Shown here one piece after another: positions 24,242-35,054 of a stretch of DNA of 64,000 nucleotides; the first letter of the stretch is position 1, and the number at the start of each line of letters is the position of its first letter. Under the pieces are notes generated by a model, which worked only from the letters and a program-made list of their open reading frames with translations, made no database searches and was not told where the DNA came from. Source of the DNA: Casuarina equisetifolia (Eukaryota > Streptophyta > Magnoliopsida > Fagales > Casuarinaceae); NCBI GenBank assembly GCA_028551475.1, contig CM052360.1, positions 19,332,501 through 19,396,500 on the forward strand, given 5' to 3'. Made by a program: the position numbers and the translations under genes.

Positions 24242-24726
24242 GTTGGTCCCCATCACACTCTATTGATGTCACTTGCCATTCAACTCACGTAATGAAACGA
24301 AGATTAAAGGAAAAAATACCAAAGGAAAGAAGAGAGACCGAGAATGGGTGTTCTATTTTCAATTTGTAATTACAATTTGCTTAGGGAATATAGCCAGAAC
24401 AACCTATTTTACATAGAAGTGGGGAACACATGCATTTACTCAATCGCATAACGTATTATGTACGACGATCGAGAAGGCCATTGTCTGCATCCAAACCTGT
24501 AAGCCCCTCATTGGCTTCTTCTCCAACTGTTCTGATTCATGCGCTACGTTTGATGGTGTGGGCCCTTCCTTCCTACATTGTATGACCTTCCCAACAGTAC
24601 TTATGTGCATCTGGACAAACAAAGTCAGATATTTTCCCTAGAAAATTATTTTCAGTGTTGTTTAAGGGGGGATGTATGTTTGATTTTTCACCGTTCAGAC
24701 TTGGAAGGTCATCTTGATAGGTCATC
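24242..24726 (+). repeat. Segmental duplicate A, right half
   Basis: Continues the match to 30891-31386, the stretch immediately upstream of the AVT3-like gene. It shares GAGAGACCGAGAATGGGTGT, GAATCATG-like CGATTCATGCG and GACTTGGAAGGTCATC. Identity by eye is roughly 85-90% in sampled stretches. The match stops near 24726, where copia sequence begins. Confidence 0.9.
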
Positions 24727-27700
24727 TGAGCACCAACGAATCTTTATTTCTACCTTTACAATTATACATGTACATTCCACAAGGGTCTTCTTTGTCCGCC
24801 AACAGAATTCCCACAAAAATATCTACTTCATCATATCTATATTCAAAACAATGGTGGGCCTAACAATCCAACTTATGAGTAATTCATTATCCATTCAAAA
24901 GCTCACCCGTGACAACAATTGTGTTGCCATTTTTTTCTCTGATTTTTGTGTCTTCCAAGACCGTACAACTGGGGATCTGATCGAGCTCGGCAAGGTTGAT
25001 CGTGGACTATATTTTCTTTGTCATAATTTTCCTACACATTTTCAAGATGTTTTTTCTTCTTATTTACTTTCCCTAAAGAGTACTTTTGATACTCCCAAAC
25101 TATCCTCTACTTGTAATTCAGTTTTTATTAATAATATTAGTTATGAACTTCTCTACCAACTCTTTGGCCATTCTTCTTTAAAATCTTTTTCTTCTAAGGG
25201 CACTTCCATATCTTGCCCCCCTCCTTTTCTTGCGACATTTGCCCTTTAGCCAAACAAACGCGCCAACCTTTTTTCGTTCGCACCTCCACCACCCATTCCC
25301 TTTTTGAGCTCGTTCATATGGATGTTTGGGATCTGCATCGGACCCCCACTCATGACGATGCTCACTACTTTCTCACCATTGTAGATGACCTCTCCCATGC
25401 CACTTGGACTTTTCTCTTAAAATTCAAAAGCCAAGTTTTTTCAAAAATTCAATATTTTGTCTCCAAGGTACTCACCCAATTTGGGCTTCCTGTTCATTGC
25501 ATCCGCTCTGATAATGGCGCTGAATTTTTTTCCTCTGAATGTCGCACATTTTTGTCTTCGAAAGGAATCCTTCATGAATCCTCTTGTGTCTACACACCCC
25601 AACAAAATGGTGTTGTTGAATGTAAGCATCGTCATTTATTAGACGTCGCTCGTGCCCTCATGTTCCAAGCTCACATTCCACCTTCCTTCTAGGGGGAATG
25701 TATCCTCACTGCCACTTATCTCATTAACCATCTTTCATCCTCTTCCCTCCATGGTCTCACCCCTTTTCAGAAACTTTTTGGCAAACCTCCCATTCTTGAT
25801 CATCTCCATGTCTTTGGCTGTCGTTCTTTTGCCACCACTGTTGGTGCTCGTGACAAATTTAGTCCCCGTGCTATACCTTGCATCTTTATGGGCTATCCCC
25901 CTTCTCAAAAGGGTTATTGCTTGTATGACCCTTCCTCACATACATTTTTTGTTAGTCGTGATGTTATCTTTCAGGAAACTATCTTCCCTTTCAGTCTTGA
26001 TCATGCATCCCTGCCGGCCTTGACTCCATCAAACGACTCAGATCCTGCTCAATACACATCCTCTTTTTTACCCGTTGATCTCCTTGATTTCCCTAACCCT
26101 GCTTCCTCTACTCCCCCTCCCACTGAATCACCTCGATCTCCCTTGACTCTTGTTCCTCCTTCCGAACCTTCTACCCCTCCTCCAAAGCCTCCTCTCACTC
26201 AAGAGGACCCTCCTCTTCGCCGATCCACCCGTCCCACCAAACCTCCTATTCGGAGTTCTGACTATCTTTGTCCCACTCTCCCCCATTCTTCCTGCACCTC
26301 TCTTTACCTTATTTCTAACTATGTTTCTTTTCACCAGTGTCATCCCTCTTACCAAAGCTTCATTGCCTCTACCTCTGTTATTGATGAACCCTCCACCTAC
26401 CATGATGCTGTCACCAACCCCCATTGGGTTGCCGCCATGGATGCCGAACTCACTGCTCTTAAAGCAAATCACACTTGGGATGTGGTTCCGTTACCCCCTG
26501 GTCGTCGTCCTATTGGTTGCAAATGGGTATACAAGGTGAAGTATTGTGCCGACGGGTCCATTGATCACTATAAAGCCCGCCTAGTTGCTAAGGGCTTTAA
26601 TCAGCGCGATGGCATTAACTACCAAGACATTTTTTCTCTCACAACGAAGCATGTCACTGTTCGCCTCATCCTGACCATTGTCATTGTTCACCATTGGCCC
26701 CTTTTCCAAATGGATGTCCAGAATGTCTTTCTTCATGGTGACCTTTCAGAGAAGGTTTAGATGGAGCTTCCCCTCGGATTTCACAATCAGGGGGAGTCTC
26801 TAGTTTGTCGATTGCGAAAATCCCTCTATGGATTGAAGCAAGCTTCTCGTCAGTGGAATGAGAAATTTACTAGAGCCTTACTTGCACATGGTTTTATCCA
26901 GTCCTACCATGACTACTCCTTGTTCACCAAGAAGAGAGGTACTTCTTTCGTTGCCTTACTCGGTTATGTTGATGACATTTTAATTATAGGAAACAATCAT
27001 GATGGCATCTCAGACCTCAAGCAGTATCTCAATGCTACCTTCTTCATGAAGGTTCTTGGTCAGTTCAAGTTCTTCTTAGGCCTCGAGATTGCTCGTTCTC
27101 CAGAAGGGATTTCTCTGTGTCAATGCAAATACACATTGGTGCTTATTTCTAAAGCAGATCTAGCTGGTTCTAAACCTTCACTCATTTCGATGGAACAAAA
27201 TAAAAAGTTCACAAGCATAGAATATGATGCAAGCTCCAATGAAGAAATCAATGATCCACCACTCGTTGATCCATTAGTTTACAAACGATTAGTGGGTCGC
27301 TTGATATACTTGACCCTCACCAGACCAGACATTACTTTCTCAGTTCAGCTCCTTAGCCAGTTCATGCATGATCTGAAGTAATCACATATGGAAGCTACTT
27401 TAAAGGTTATTAGATACCTCAAAAGCTACCCAGGTCTTGGTCTTCTATTCCCTTCATCTTCTCAATTTGAATTAAGAGCATACTGTGACTTCAACTACAA
27501 TACATGCCCCATGACAAGACGCTCTACCACGGGATTTTATGTTCTTCTAGGAGATTCATTGATCTCTTGGAGGACTAAAAAGTAACCTACTGTTTCAATA
27601 TCATCAGCAGAAGCCGAATACCGTGCCATGCAAATCACTACCTGTGAAATAATTTGGATTATTAGTTTGCTCAAAGATTTTGGATTTCATATGAGACGCC

Positions 27701-28154
27701 CAGCACTATTGCATTGTGACAATAAAGTGGCAAAGAAGATTGCAGCAAATCCAATATTTCATGAGCGTACAAAGCACATTGAAGTCGAATGCCACTACGT
27801 GAGAGAAAAGCTTCAACGAGGCATCATTGCCACACGTGATGTCTCCACCAGAGAACAACCTACTGATTTACTAACAAAAGCACTTTGCAATAAACAACAT
27901 TGGCATCTTCTCTCCAAGCTCAGAGTATTTGACTTGTTCAAATCTTTGGCTTGAGGGGGAGTGTTAATGTACATCTACCACCTTGCTATAATTGAGTCCG
28001 AGAATTAGGCTCATAATCTTGTAATTATTGTGCATATTACATCTTCCTTATATAGATTAGGTTAAGCTCCCTATAAATGTAATCTTTGTGATGTACAGTT
28101 TTATATCTCGAATATACAGAACAATATTGCTCACTCTGGCCTTTCTACTCATCA
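24727..28154 (+). mobile_element. Ty1/copia retrotransposon relic, plus strand
   Basis: A plus-strand fossil. Parts are the protease-integrase linker (LSIQKLTRDNN, FQDRTTGDLIELG, about 24890-25000), integrase core (VHMDVWDLHRTP, IRSDNGAEFF, YTPQQNGVVE, about 25300-25640), RT (WVAAMDAELTALKANHTWDV from about 26420; VCRLRKSLYGLKQASRQW; LLGYVDDILIIGNN near 26970), RNase H (about 27470-27950) and the polypurine tract TTGAGGGGGAG before the 3' LTR. No 5' LTR or gag was recognised, so only the 3' part is present. It is broken, with several breaks in the visible part. It is a different copia lineage copy from the one at 18659-24241. Confidence 0.85.
27962..28154 (+). repeat. Copia 3' LTR
   Basis: Starts TGTTAATGTAC after the polypurine tract and is read to CTCATCA at 28154. 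The right end is tentative because no partner LTR was found. Confidence 0.5.
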
Positions 28155-30065
28155 TTAGCTTTTCTTACAATAATTACCTTTCATAATGCACGATGGTATC
28201 GATCATAATGATATTTTGTCTTTTGTCTATTATGGTGCTTGTCTACGTTATTTAGGATGTCATTTATTAGGATGGTAGTTATGGTGTTTCATAATCTAAT
28301 TTTTAGCCTATGTTCCTCATCAACTTTGAGTTACTATTTCTTACTTTTCCTTATTATATGTTGCCTATTATACCTTACACCCTTTATCAACCTATTACAC
28401 CAAACGTTCTTCCATTGAATTGAAGCAACTAAGCAATAACACACCTTCTGAAGCACAACTATTTCTAATTTTCGAAAATAATCAGAGCAATAGTCTACGT
28501 TCCCAATGGTCATCATACTTAGGAGAATTTTTCAAAAAATATCAAGTAAATGAAGACCATCTCTAAAAGGGTTGACAAGGATCCAATCAATTGGCATTAG
28601 TGAACGAAAGAATGAGGTCTTCACTCGACTATTTCTTTTATTGAGTTTGCATTTCATATCTAATAAGTTGAAAGATGTTAAAAGAATAAAAATGGGTAGT
28701 TGATTCTCTATTTTCATCGCATTTCTACAATAGATTGTACACATTGTTTGGAAAAATAATGTCATTTTTAGGGTATTTAAGTTAAGCAAATCCTCTTAAA
28801 ATTTTAATACCTTGTTAGACTTTAACTAGAAAAATATCATCCAAAACCAACATGAAAATAAAGTGATTTTCATTAAGATGAATTGGTCCCTCGTTACACT
28901 TACAAGCTTTATTTTCAAGGTCTTTTACAGCATTGAGATACAACACTATATCTTGACCGTGACGCTCGAGGACGTGGTTAAGGATACCCTATCATTGGCA
29001 TTCCATCTCACAAAGGCATGGGTCACCATGATGGTATGGCCCCTTCAAGACAAGTTGAGGAATGTAAAATTCTTCATTTCTCTCTAGTTTCATTTTTCAC
29101 TGGTAGTTTTTGTTGGATACTGCACGGCCGAAATCGACGGGTTAGTTGACATTTGTCCTCACTATGAATGCCGATGAAAACGTCGGCGAAAGGAAGGCAA
29201 CGTTAAGGAACCTATTTGTGTAAGGGGCTTTTTCTGGGTTTGGGTGAAATCGGTGTTTTTGGGTTAAGGTTTGGATTTAGATGAGGTTGCGAGTTGTGCT
29301 GGCGTGATTTCTTTCGGAATAGCAGATTTATTTCAGCATCTAGGGGACACTGAAACCCAAACCCAAGTATCCAAGGGACACTCGACCTGTTAAGATAGCA
29401 AACATCCAACCTTCCTTCTCATTCCTGCAACCAAAGTTTTAAACAGTTAACCTTCCAGAGAGTCACCACGGACTCTTCCTTTCTAGAGAGAGATCTACAA
29501 AATGGGCCTTAAGATACAAAACACTACAATGGCCCAAGACATCTACAACTACACAGCCCGCATCAAAACAAGCTCCATAATAAGTACAAACCACAAAATA
29601 GCACACTACAATATGAAAGGAAGGCACCGTTAAGGAACCTATTTGAAAGGAAGGTAATGACGCTTGCTCAGTATGTGGAGTGTTTCATTGCGCTGCCCAA
29701 CTGCCATAAATTGGTTTAGTCTACGACAGAAAAGTTATTCTTGTGTTGAAATCTTTTTGTACTTAAAACAATTAATCTTTTTGTATTTGTGACAAGTTTA
29801 TTTTTCATTTGCTATTAGTTTTATTATTTTTATATATTTATGTTTTAAATCTTATCTTGAACACTTTACACTATTGTCCTTCCTCTTGAAGACTTTATAA
29901 TGTCCACTTACTTGTACTTATTGCTTTGTTCATCCACTTTTTAAAAGAGTTCAAATGCAAATAATATATCTAAACTCTACTAGCAGGTAGACGAAGGAAT
30001 AAATGAGAATAACATGTTCACATACCATTAATCACAATATTATATGTGATAGTCTCTAAGCCATA
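28155..30065. other. Intergenic; short direct repeats around a ~400-bp block
   Basis: No gene was recognised. Two ~31-bp near-identical direct repeats (GAAAGGAAGGCA...AACCTATTTG) at 29188-29218 and 29615-29645 flank about 400 bp without an open frame. The rest is AT-rich, with isolated short ORFs lacking support. Confidence 0.5.
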
Positions 30066-30293
30066 ATGTCTCTCGTTCATCTTTTTTTGCAATTCTGGGT
30101 TCTGATATTCTTCCCTCTTTCTCTAGGTTGTGCACCAAAATGCTGCAAGTATAGGTATTTAGGGAACAACCACTACTCATCATCCATCGAACAATATTCT
30201 TGCACCAGACAGTATCCTATTTTTGAAAGGCCCATCTATGACACTGTTTGTATGGGTAAAAGCCCTCTAAAGCGACGATGCACACTGCTCTAA
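30066..30293 (+). CDS. Hypothetical small secreted-type ORF
   Basis: A 75-codon ATG frame. The first ~20 residues form a plausible signal peptide (LFLQFWVLIFFPLSLGCA), followed by six further cysteines (CCKY, SCTRQ, VCMG, RRC). No family is recognised. It lies 0.3 kb upstream of the duplicated segment B. No splice sites or promoter stand out, and the frame could be chance. Low confidence. Confidence 0.15.
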   Translation: MSLVHLFLQFWVLIFFPLSLGCAPKCCKYRYLGNNHYSSSIEQYSCTRQYPIFERPIYDTVCMGKSPLKRRCTLL

Positions 30294-30564
30294 ATAGAAA
30301 GCGCAATGCAACCATCTGCAACGTTACCGGGTCATTCCCTCCGGAAAAATCAATGAGGAGAAACAAGAAGAAATCCAAAGGTGCACCTGTTTTGCCTTAT
30401 GTGTGTAAGAGGGTTGGACATATACATCAAATTTTACCAATCAAAAGGAAAACACCTTCTTCAAAAAGTCTTCCACAAGGTCTTCTATGCTTCTTCTGCT
30501 TTCCCATGCTCTGCTTTCTCTTCCGAGCTTCTAAGGGGTTTCAATCTGTTAGCTTTGCTTTCCC

Positions 30565-31386
30565 GAGCAGTGGAAGGGTTTCAGTCAGTCAACTCAGTCA
30601 TAAATGGATAAACCGACGAGCGGGGTAGAAACCACGACATACCAAATCAGATCAACGCGTTAGGGCGGTATTTGGTTACTTACCTTTCAGACCAAATCTT
30701 TGGCTTAATTGAAAATAAATACTACTTCAAATAAAGAGGTCTTAAATTCAACGCAAGTACATGGTACAACTTTGCATAAGATATATTAGATAATTTTGAA
30801 TATTCAACAGTAAACCACTCCTAATCTCTTCTACAAAATTGAGTAGAAAATCATGTTGACTACCAATTTCTAACATCATACTGCTTTTTTGTTGGTCCCC
30901 ATCATTCTCTGTTGATGTCACTTGCCATTCTACTCACGTAATGGCTTGAAGATTGAAGGAAAAAAAAATAGCAAGGGAAAGAAGAGAGACCGAGAATGGG
31001 TGTTCTATTTTCGATTTGTAATTACAATTTGCTTAGGGAATACAGCCAGAACAACCTATTTTATATAGAAGGGGGAACACGTGCATTTACTTCGATCGCA
31101 TAAGGTATCATTATGTACGACGATCGAGAGGGTTGGCCGTTGTCGGTATCCAAGCTTGTAAGCCCCTCATTGGCTTCTTCTCCAACTGCTCCGATTCATG
31201 CGCTACGTTTGATCGTGCGGGCCCTTCCCTCCTACATTTTCTGATCTTACCACCGGTACTTATGTGCGCCTGGACAAACAAAGCCAGATATTTTTCCTAG
31301 AAAATTATTTGCAGTGCGGTTTAAGGGGGATGTATGTTTGATTTTTCACCGTTTAGACTTGGAAGGTCATCGTGATAGGATCATTT
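30565..31386 (+). repeat. Segmental duplicate B (upstream region of AVT3-like gene)
   Basis: An uninterrupted ~820-bp copy of the segment also found at 18320-18658 plus 24242-24726. It ends about 190 bp before the transporter start codon and contains the candidate TATA box at 31062. It therefore includes the transporter's proximal promoter or leader. The flank pairs diverge sharply on both sides. Confidence 0.9.
31062..31068 (+). promoter_or_regulatory. Candidate TATA box for AVT3-like gene
   Basis: TATATAG in the duplicated segment; the equivalent bases in copy A (near 24410) read TACATAG. If used, the leader would be about 480 nt. Assignment is inferred from position only. Confidence 0.3.
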
Positions 31387-31572
31387 CCGGTCCTTGCTTC
31401 TGTTGTCTCTGCTTCCGTTCTCTCTCAACTTTTCATCGAATCCTCTACAGACCCCATTAGAGACCCAAACTAAGGTTTTTTTTCTTTCCATTTCGGATTA
31501 TTCCCTGAAAGTTTCATTACCTGAAACAGACGAGGAAGAATAGGGGCGACTTAATCTCGATTGGAGGGCATA

Positions 31573-32838
31573 ATGGGGGCGGAAATTGGGTCTTCCTCTA
31601 ATGAATTGAGAGCTCCACCACCACCCAGAGAAGACACGCCGCTTCTCGGTAACCCACAAGCTTTGTCCTCACAATCCAAGACCTTTGCCAATGTTTTCAT
31701 TGCTATTGTGGGGGCTGGAGTTTTAGGCTTGCCCTACGCCTTCAAGCGCACTGGCTGGGTCATGAGCCTCCTCATCCTCGCTGCCGTGGCCACTCTTACT
31801 CAATACTGCATGATGCTTCTTGTCCATACCCGGCGCAAGCTTGAATCCGGTAATGGGTTCTCGAAGATCAATTCTTTTGGCGATTTGGGGTTCGTGGTTT
31901 GTGGTCCAGTTGGGAGAGCCCTTGTAGATATCCTGATTATTTTGTCCCAGGCTGGCTTTTGCATCGGCTATCTGATTTTCATTGGCAATACTTTGGCTGA
32001 TCTTATCAATTTCAGCCCCAAAATACTGGGATTGACGCCCAAGAGTTTTTATGTATGGGGTTGTCTGCCGTTCCAGTTGGGGTTGAATTCGATCGCAACG
32101 TTGACGCATTTAGCTCCTTTGAGTATTTTTGCGGATGTGGTCGATCTTGGAGCAATGGGAGTAGTGATGATTGAGGACCTGTTGGTTATTTTGAAACAAA
32201 GGTCTGTTGTGAAGGCCTTTGGAAATCTTTCTGTGTTCTTCTATGGTGTGGGAGTGGCCGTCTATTCCTTTGAGGGGATTGGGATGGTTCTGCCATTAGA
32301 GTCTGAGACAAAAAACAAGGACAGGTTTGGTAAAGTTTTGGCCCTGACCATGGCTTTCATTTCTTTGATGTATGGGGGATTCGGAGCGTTGGGTTACTTT
32401 GCTTTTGGCGAAGGAACTAAGGATATGATCACAGCTAACTTGGGCGCAGGCTTTGTAAGCACTGTGGTTAAGCTTGGCCTTTGTGTGAATTTGTTCTTTA
32501 CTTTGCCTATTATGATGAACCCGGTCTACGAGATAATGGAGAGGCGGTTTTCAGGTGGAAGCTATTGCCTGTGGCTGAGATGGTTGCTGGTATTCTTGGT
32601 GAGCTTGGTGGCTTTGTCTGTCCCAAATTTTGCTGACTTCTTGTCTTTGGTGGGGAGTGGCGTATGCTGTGCTTTGGGCTTTGTTTTGCCTCCGTTGTTT
32701 CATTTGCTGGTGTTCAAGCATGAGATGGATTGGAAACGATGGTCTGTGGATGTGGGGATTGTGGCGTTAGGAATTGTTCTTGGGGTTTCAGGAACCTTCT
32801 ATGCTCTGCTAGAAATTTTTTCCGTTGATGTCCAGTGA
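31573..32838 (+). CDS. Vacuolar amino-acid transporter, AVT3-like (AAAP family)
   Basis: An intronless 421-aa integral membrane protein of the amino acid/auxin permease superfamily. It is closest in pattern to plant AVT3 proteins, which export neutral amino acids from the vacuole. A hydrophilic Ser/Pro-rich N-terminus (GSSSNELRAPPPPREDTPLL, residues ~6-25) is followed by TM1 with IAIVGAGVLGLPYAFKRTGW, the core AAAP signature. About ten further hydrophobic segments follow, including FFYGVGVAVYSFEGIGMVLP (TM6/7 region) and FFTLPIMMNPVYEIMERR. I chose ATG 31573 (context ATAATGG). The frame is open four codons further upstream but has no earlier ATG. Length and motif order are normal, so it is probably functional. 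The proximal upstream DNA exists as a second copy at 18.3-24.7 kb. The substrate is inferred from the family. Confidence 0.92.
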   Translation: MGAEIGSSSNELRAPPPPREDTPLLGNPQALSSQSKTFANVFIAIVGAGVLGLPYAFKRTGWVMSLLILAAVATLTQYCMMLLVHTRRKLESGNGFSKINSFGDLGFVVCGPVGRALVDILIILSQAGFCIGYLIFIGNTLADLINFSPKILGLTPKSFYVWGCLPFQLGLNSIATLTHLAPLSIFADVVDLGAMGVVMIEDLLVILKQRSVVKAFGNLSVFFYGVGVAVYSFEGIGMVLPLESETKNKDRFGKVLALTMAFISLMYGGFGALGYFAFGEGTKDMITANLGAGFVSTVVKLGLCVNLFFTLPIMMNPVYEIMERRFSGGSYCLWLRWLLVFLVSLVALSVPNFADFLSLVGSGVCCALGFVLPPLFHLLVFKHEMDWKRWSVDVGIVALGIVLGVSGTFYALLEIFSVDVQ

Positions 32839-35054
32839 GTATCGACGGTGAACGGTAATGTACAGTAGAATATGATCCGTCTTAAAAATTTTATAAGAAA
32901 GGTCATTGTCTGTCATGAGTCCTGAAGGTCTGGTAATAAATTGTGAACTGGTGTTCTATTAGAATTGCCATTAGTATTCTGTTTTCATGTATCAGCAATA
33001 ACAAGTGTGGGCATTGCGAAGAAAGTGTTTTCCTTTGTTCTTTTGGTTTTTAACTTTTTCTACCATCCCTGCTATGAAATTTAGTAGAAGAACAATGTGA
33101 GTGACAGAGTGGCTGGTCATACATAAGCAATCCATCCTGGTACGAGAACAAGAAGTATTTTTAATTTTGTTTAACAATATGCATTCTTGGTAAGATTCCT
33201 GAACAAAGCGTTAGTACTGATGTGCTACAAATCAAAACAGAAATGCATATCCATGTACATGTATGCTGTTATGATTTGTACATGTACAAATCATAACAGC
33301 ATCATCAGCAATTGATGGTAGGATAAAACTGGTTTATGTTCAACATCATCAATGTTGTACTCATTTTTATGTCAAATGTAGTGGAGGGTAATATAAGCAG
33401 GGTATGTCGGTAATATGTCCATTTAGTTACCTGATTGAAATCAGATATTTGAGATGAATAGAATAAGAAGCTGGCAATATAAGGTCAGAAAGAGAAGTTG
33501 CCCGAATACGGTTTGAGTTATCTGCTACTGGGCCTGTGTATGTGAATCAAGGGTGCTGAAAGAAGGCATGAATTGAAGTGTTTATAAGCCACTGTAAAAT
33601 AAGGATTTGCCAAACTAACTGAAAATGGTGGCCTTAGTGTTTGAGGAGTCAAGGCTTCCAATTCATGGTCATCTACTCTTGTTTGGAGTGGCTGTTCAGG
33701 TTTTCTTCAATGGACTAGAATGGCTTTGTTTCCTATCCGAAAATTGGCAACAGTGGAAAAGGGGGAGCTTTAACTTGGCATTAATTATTTTGAAAAATCC
33801 TTTCAATGAGCCAATTCTAGAACATCCTTGGATGTTGATTTAAGTCCTTGGAATGCTGATTATCCATCTCTTGCAATAATGCTTGTGGCTGAGATCTGAT
33901 TGTAGTTACCCGGTGGCTCTGTTACTAGTTTCTCCCAAGTTTTGTTTTATCTTTCTGGTCCTAGTTAGTCAGGTGCATCTACGATGCAAGCAGACTTTTT
34001 GAAGAATAAGCGCTGCGTGTGGTATTTGGCCTCCTTTTTCGGATATGTTTGCTGAGATGCTGGATTGTGTTCAGAATTAAACTATGTACTGTGATGGTGC
34101 GGCCTCTACATCACTATCGTAGAGAATACAGATCATATCTGAACATCTGGACCTATTTATCATGTTCAAAATTGAAATAATTGAGATACAGCCAAGAAGC
34201 CACATGTTGTAGAAAAAGCTAGAGCTCGTAATTGGAATAATTGGGACCCACTATTTGGAAGTATCTTTCGGCTGATTTTTCTACCTAGTTAGTGGATAGG
34301 GCCAACAGTCATAATCTACAGACCCACCCCGGATTGGACTTGTCGAAGATCTTCATAATCCTTATCAATTCTGAAATTTGCCACGCCCGAAAAGTGCTTT
34401 CTAGAAGGAAAGAAGGAAAACGTGGGAGAACAACACTCTCGATCTGAAGTTCAAATGGCTACCCATTGTTTAGCATAACATAGAGGACACATGTTCTCAT
34501 TTAATTTAATATCAGACTACCGTGATATACCTAACAACCTTTCCTTAAAATCTCCTTTCCTAACCCCAAAAATGAAAACGATCCCACCAGCTGAATTTTT
34601 ATGAGAAATAGGTCATGCTTCTGGATCATCATTCATACATTTGGTTTTTAACCTCAAAAGATTGTATTGAAATGTGCAAATGAGCAACCAATAATCTTAT
34701 TCAAGATTGACATATAGAAAGAGAAAGCTGACTAACTCCTCGATGAAAAGCCCATACTGGGAAATATCTGTTGTGAAAAATACTAATTGTATTCTAACAG
34801 GACTTGACACAGCCAAAGAAGACTCAAAATCAAGCAAACCAGCTACAGAAAAATAAATGGAAAGGAAAAAGAATTGAAAGAAAAAAAAGGGAGGGGAAGA
34901 TACACAATAACAAATGCACAAAATACATTACAAGCACTCGGTGGTCGCAAACAAAAATTATACCAAGCAAACCGTTCCCAATAGCATCATGGAATGAACC
35001 CCGCTCGGGAAGATTTTGATGCAGAAACATGCAGACAAGGTGCAGAACCATATG
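32839..35054. other. Intergenic between convergent genes
   Basis: Holds the 3' flank of the transporter and, at its right end, the probable 3' UTR of the minus-strand EH-domain gene. Besides the palindrome at 33263-33302, no structure or gene was recognised. The 72-codon plus ORF at 33625 has no domain. Confidence 0.5.
33263..33302. repeat. 40-bp perfect palindrome
   Basis: The arm ATGCTGTTATGATTTGTACA is followed directly by its exact reverse complement with no spacer. A cruciform or a hairpin in RNA is possible. It lies about 430 bp after the transporter stop codon. Confidence 0.95.

Noticed and set aside
26128-26472. Long minus ORF opposite the copia polyprotein
   Set aside because: Shadow of the plus-strand copia coding sequence; no independent support.
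30278-30628. 116-codon plus ORF running into duplicate B
   Set aside because: No domain, composition like surrounding DNA, and the second copy of the segment does not keep an equivalent frame start.
31561-31572. Four extra codons upstream of the transporter ATG
   Set aside because: They begin with TTG, not ATG; plant translation is expected to start at 31573.
31723-32109. 128-codon minus ORF opposite the transporter
   Set aside because: Antisense shadow of a well supported gene.
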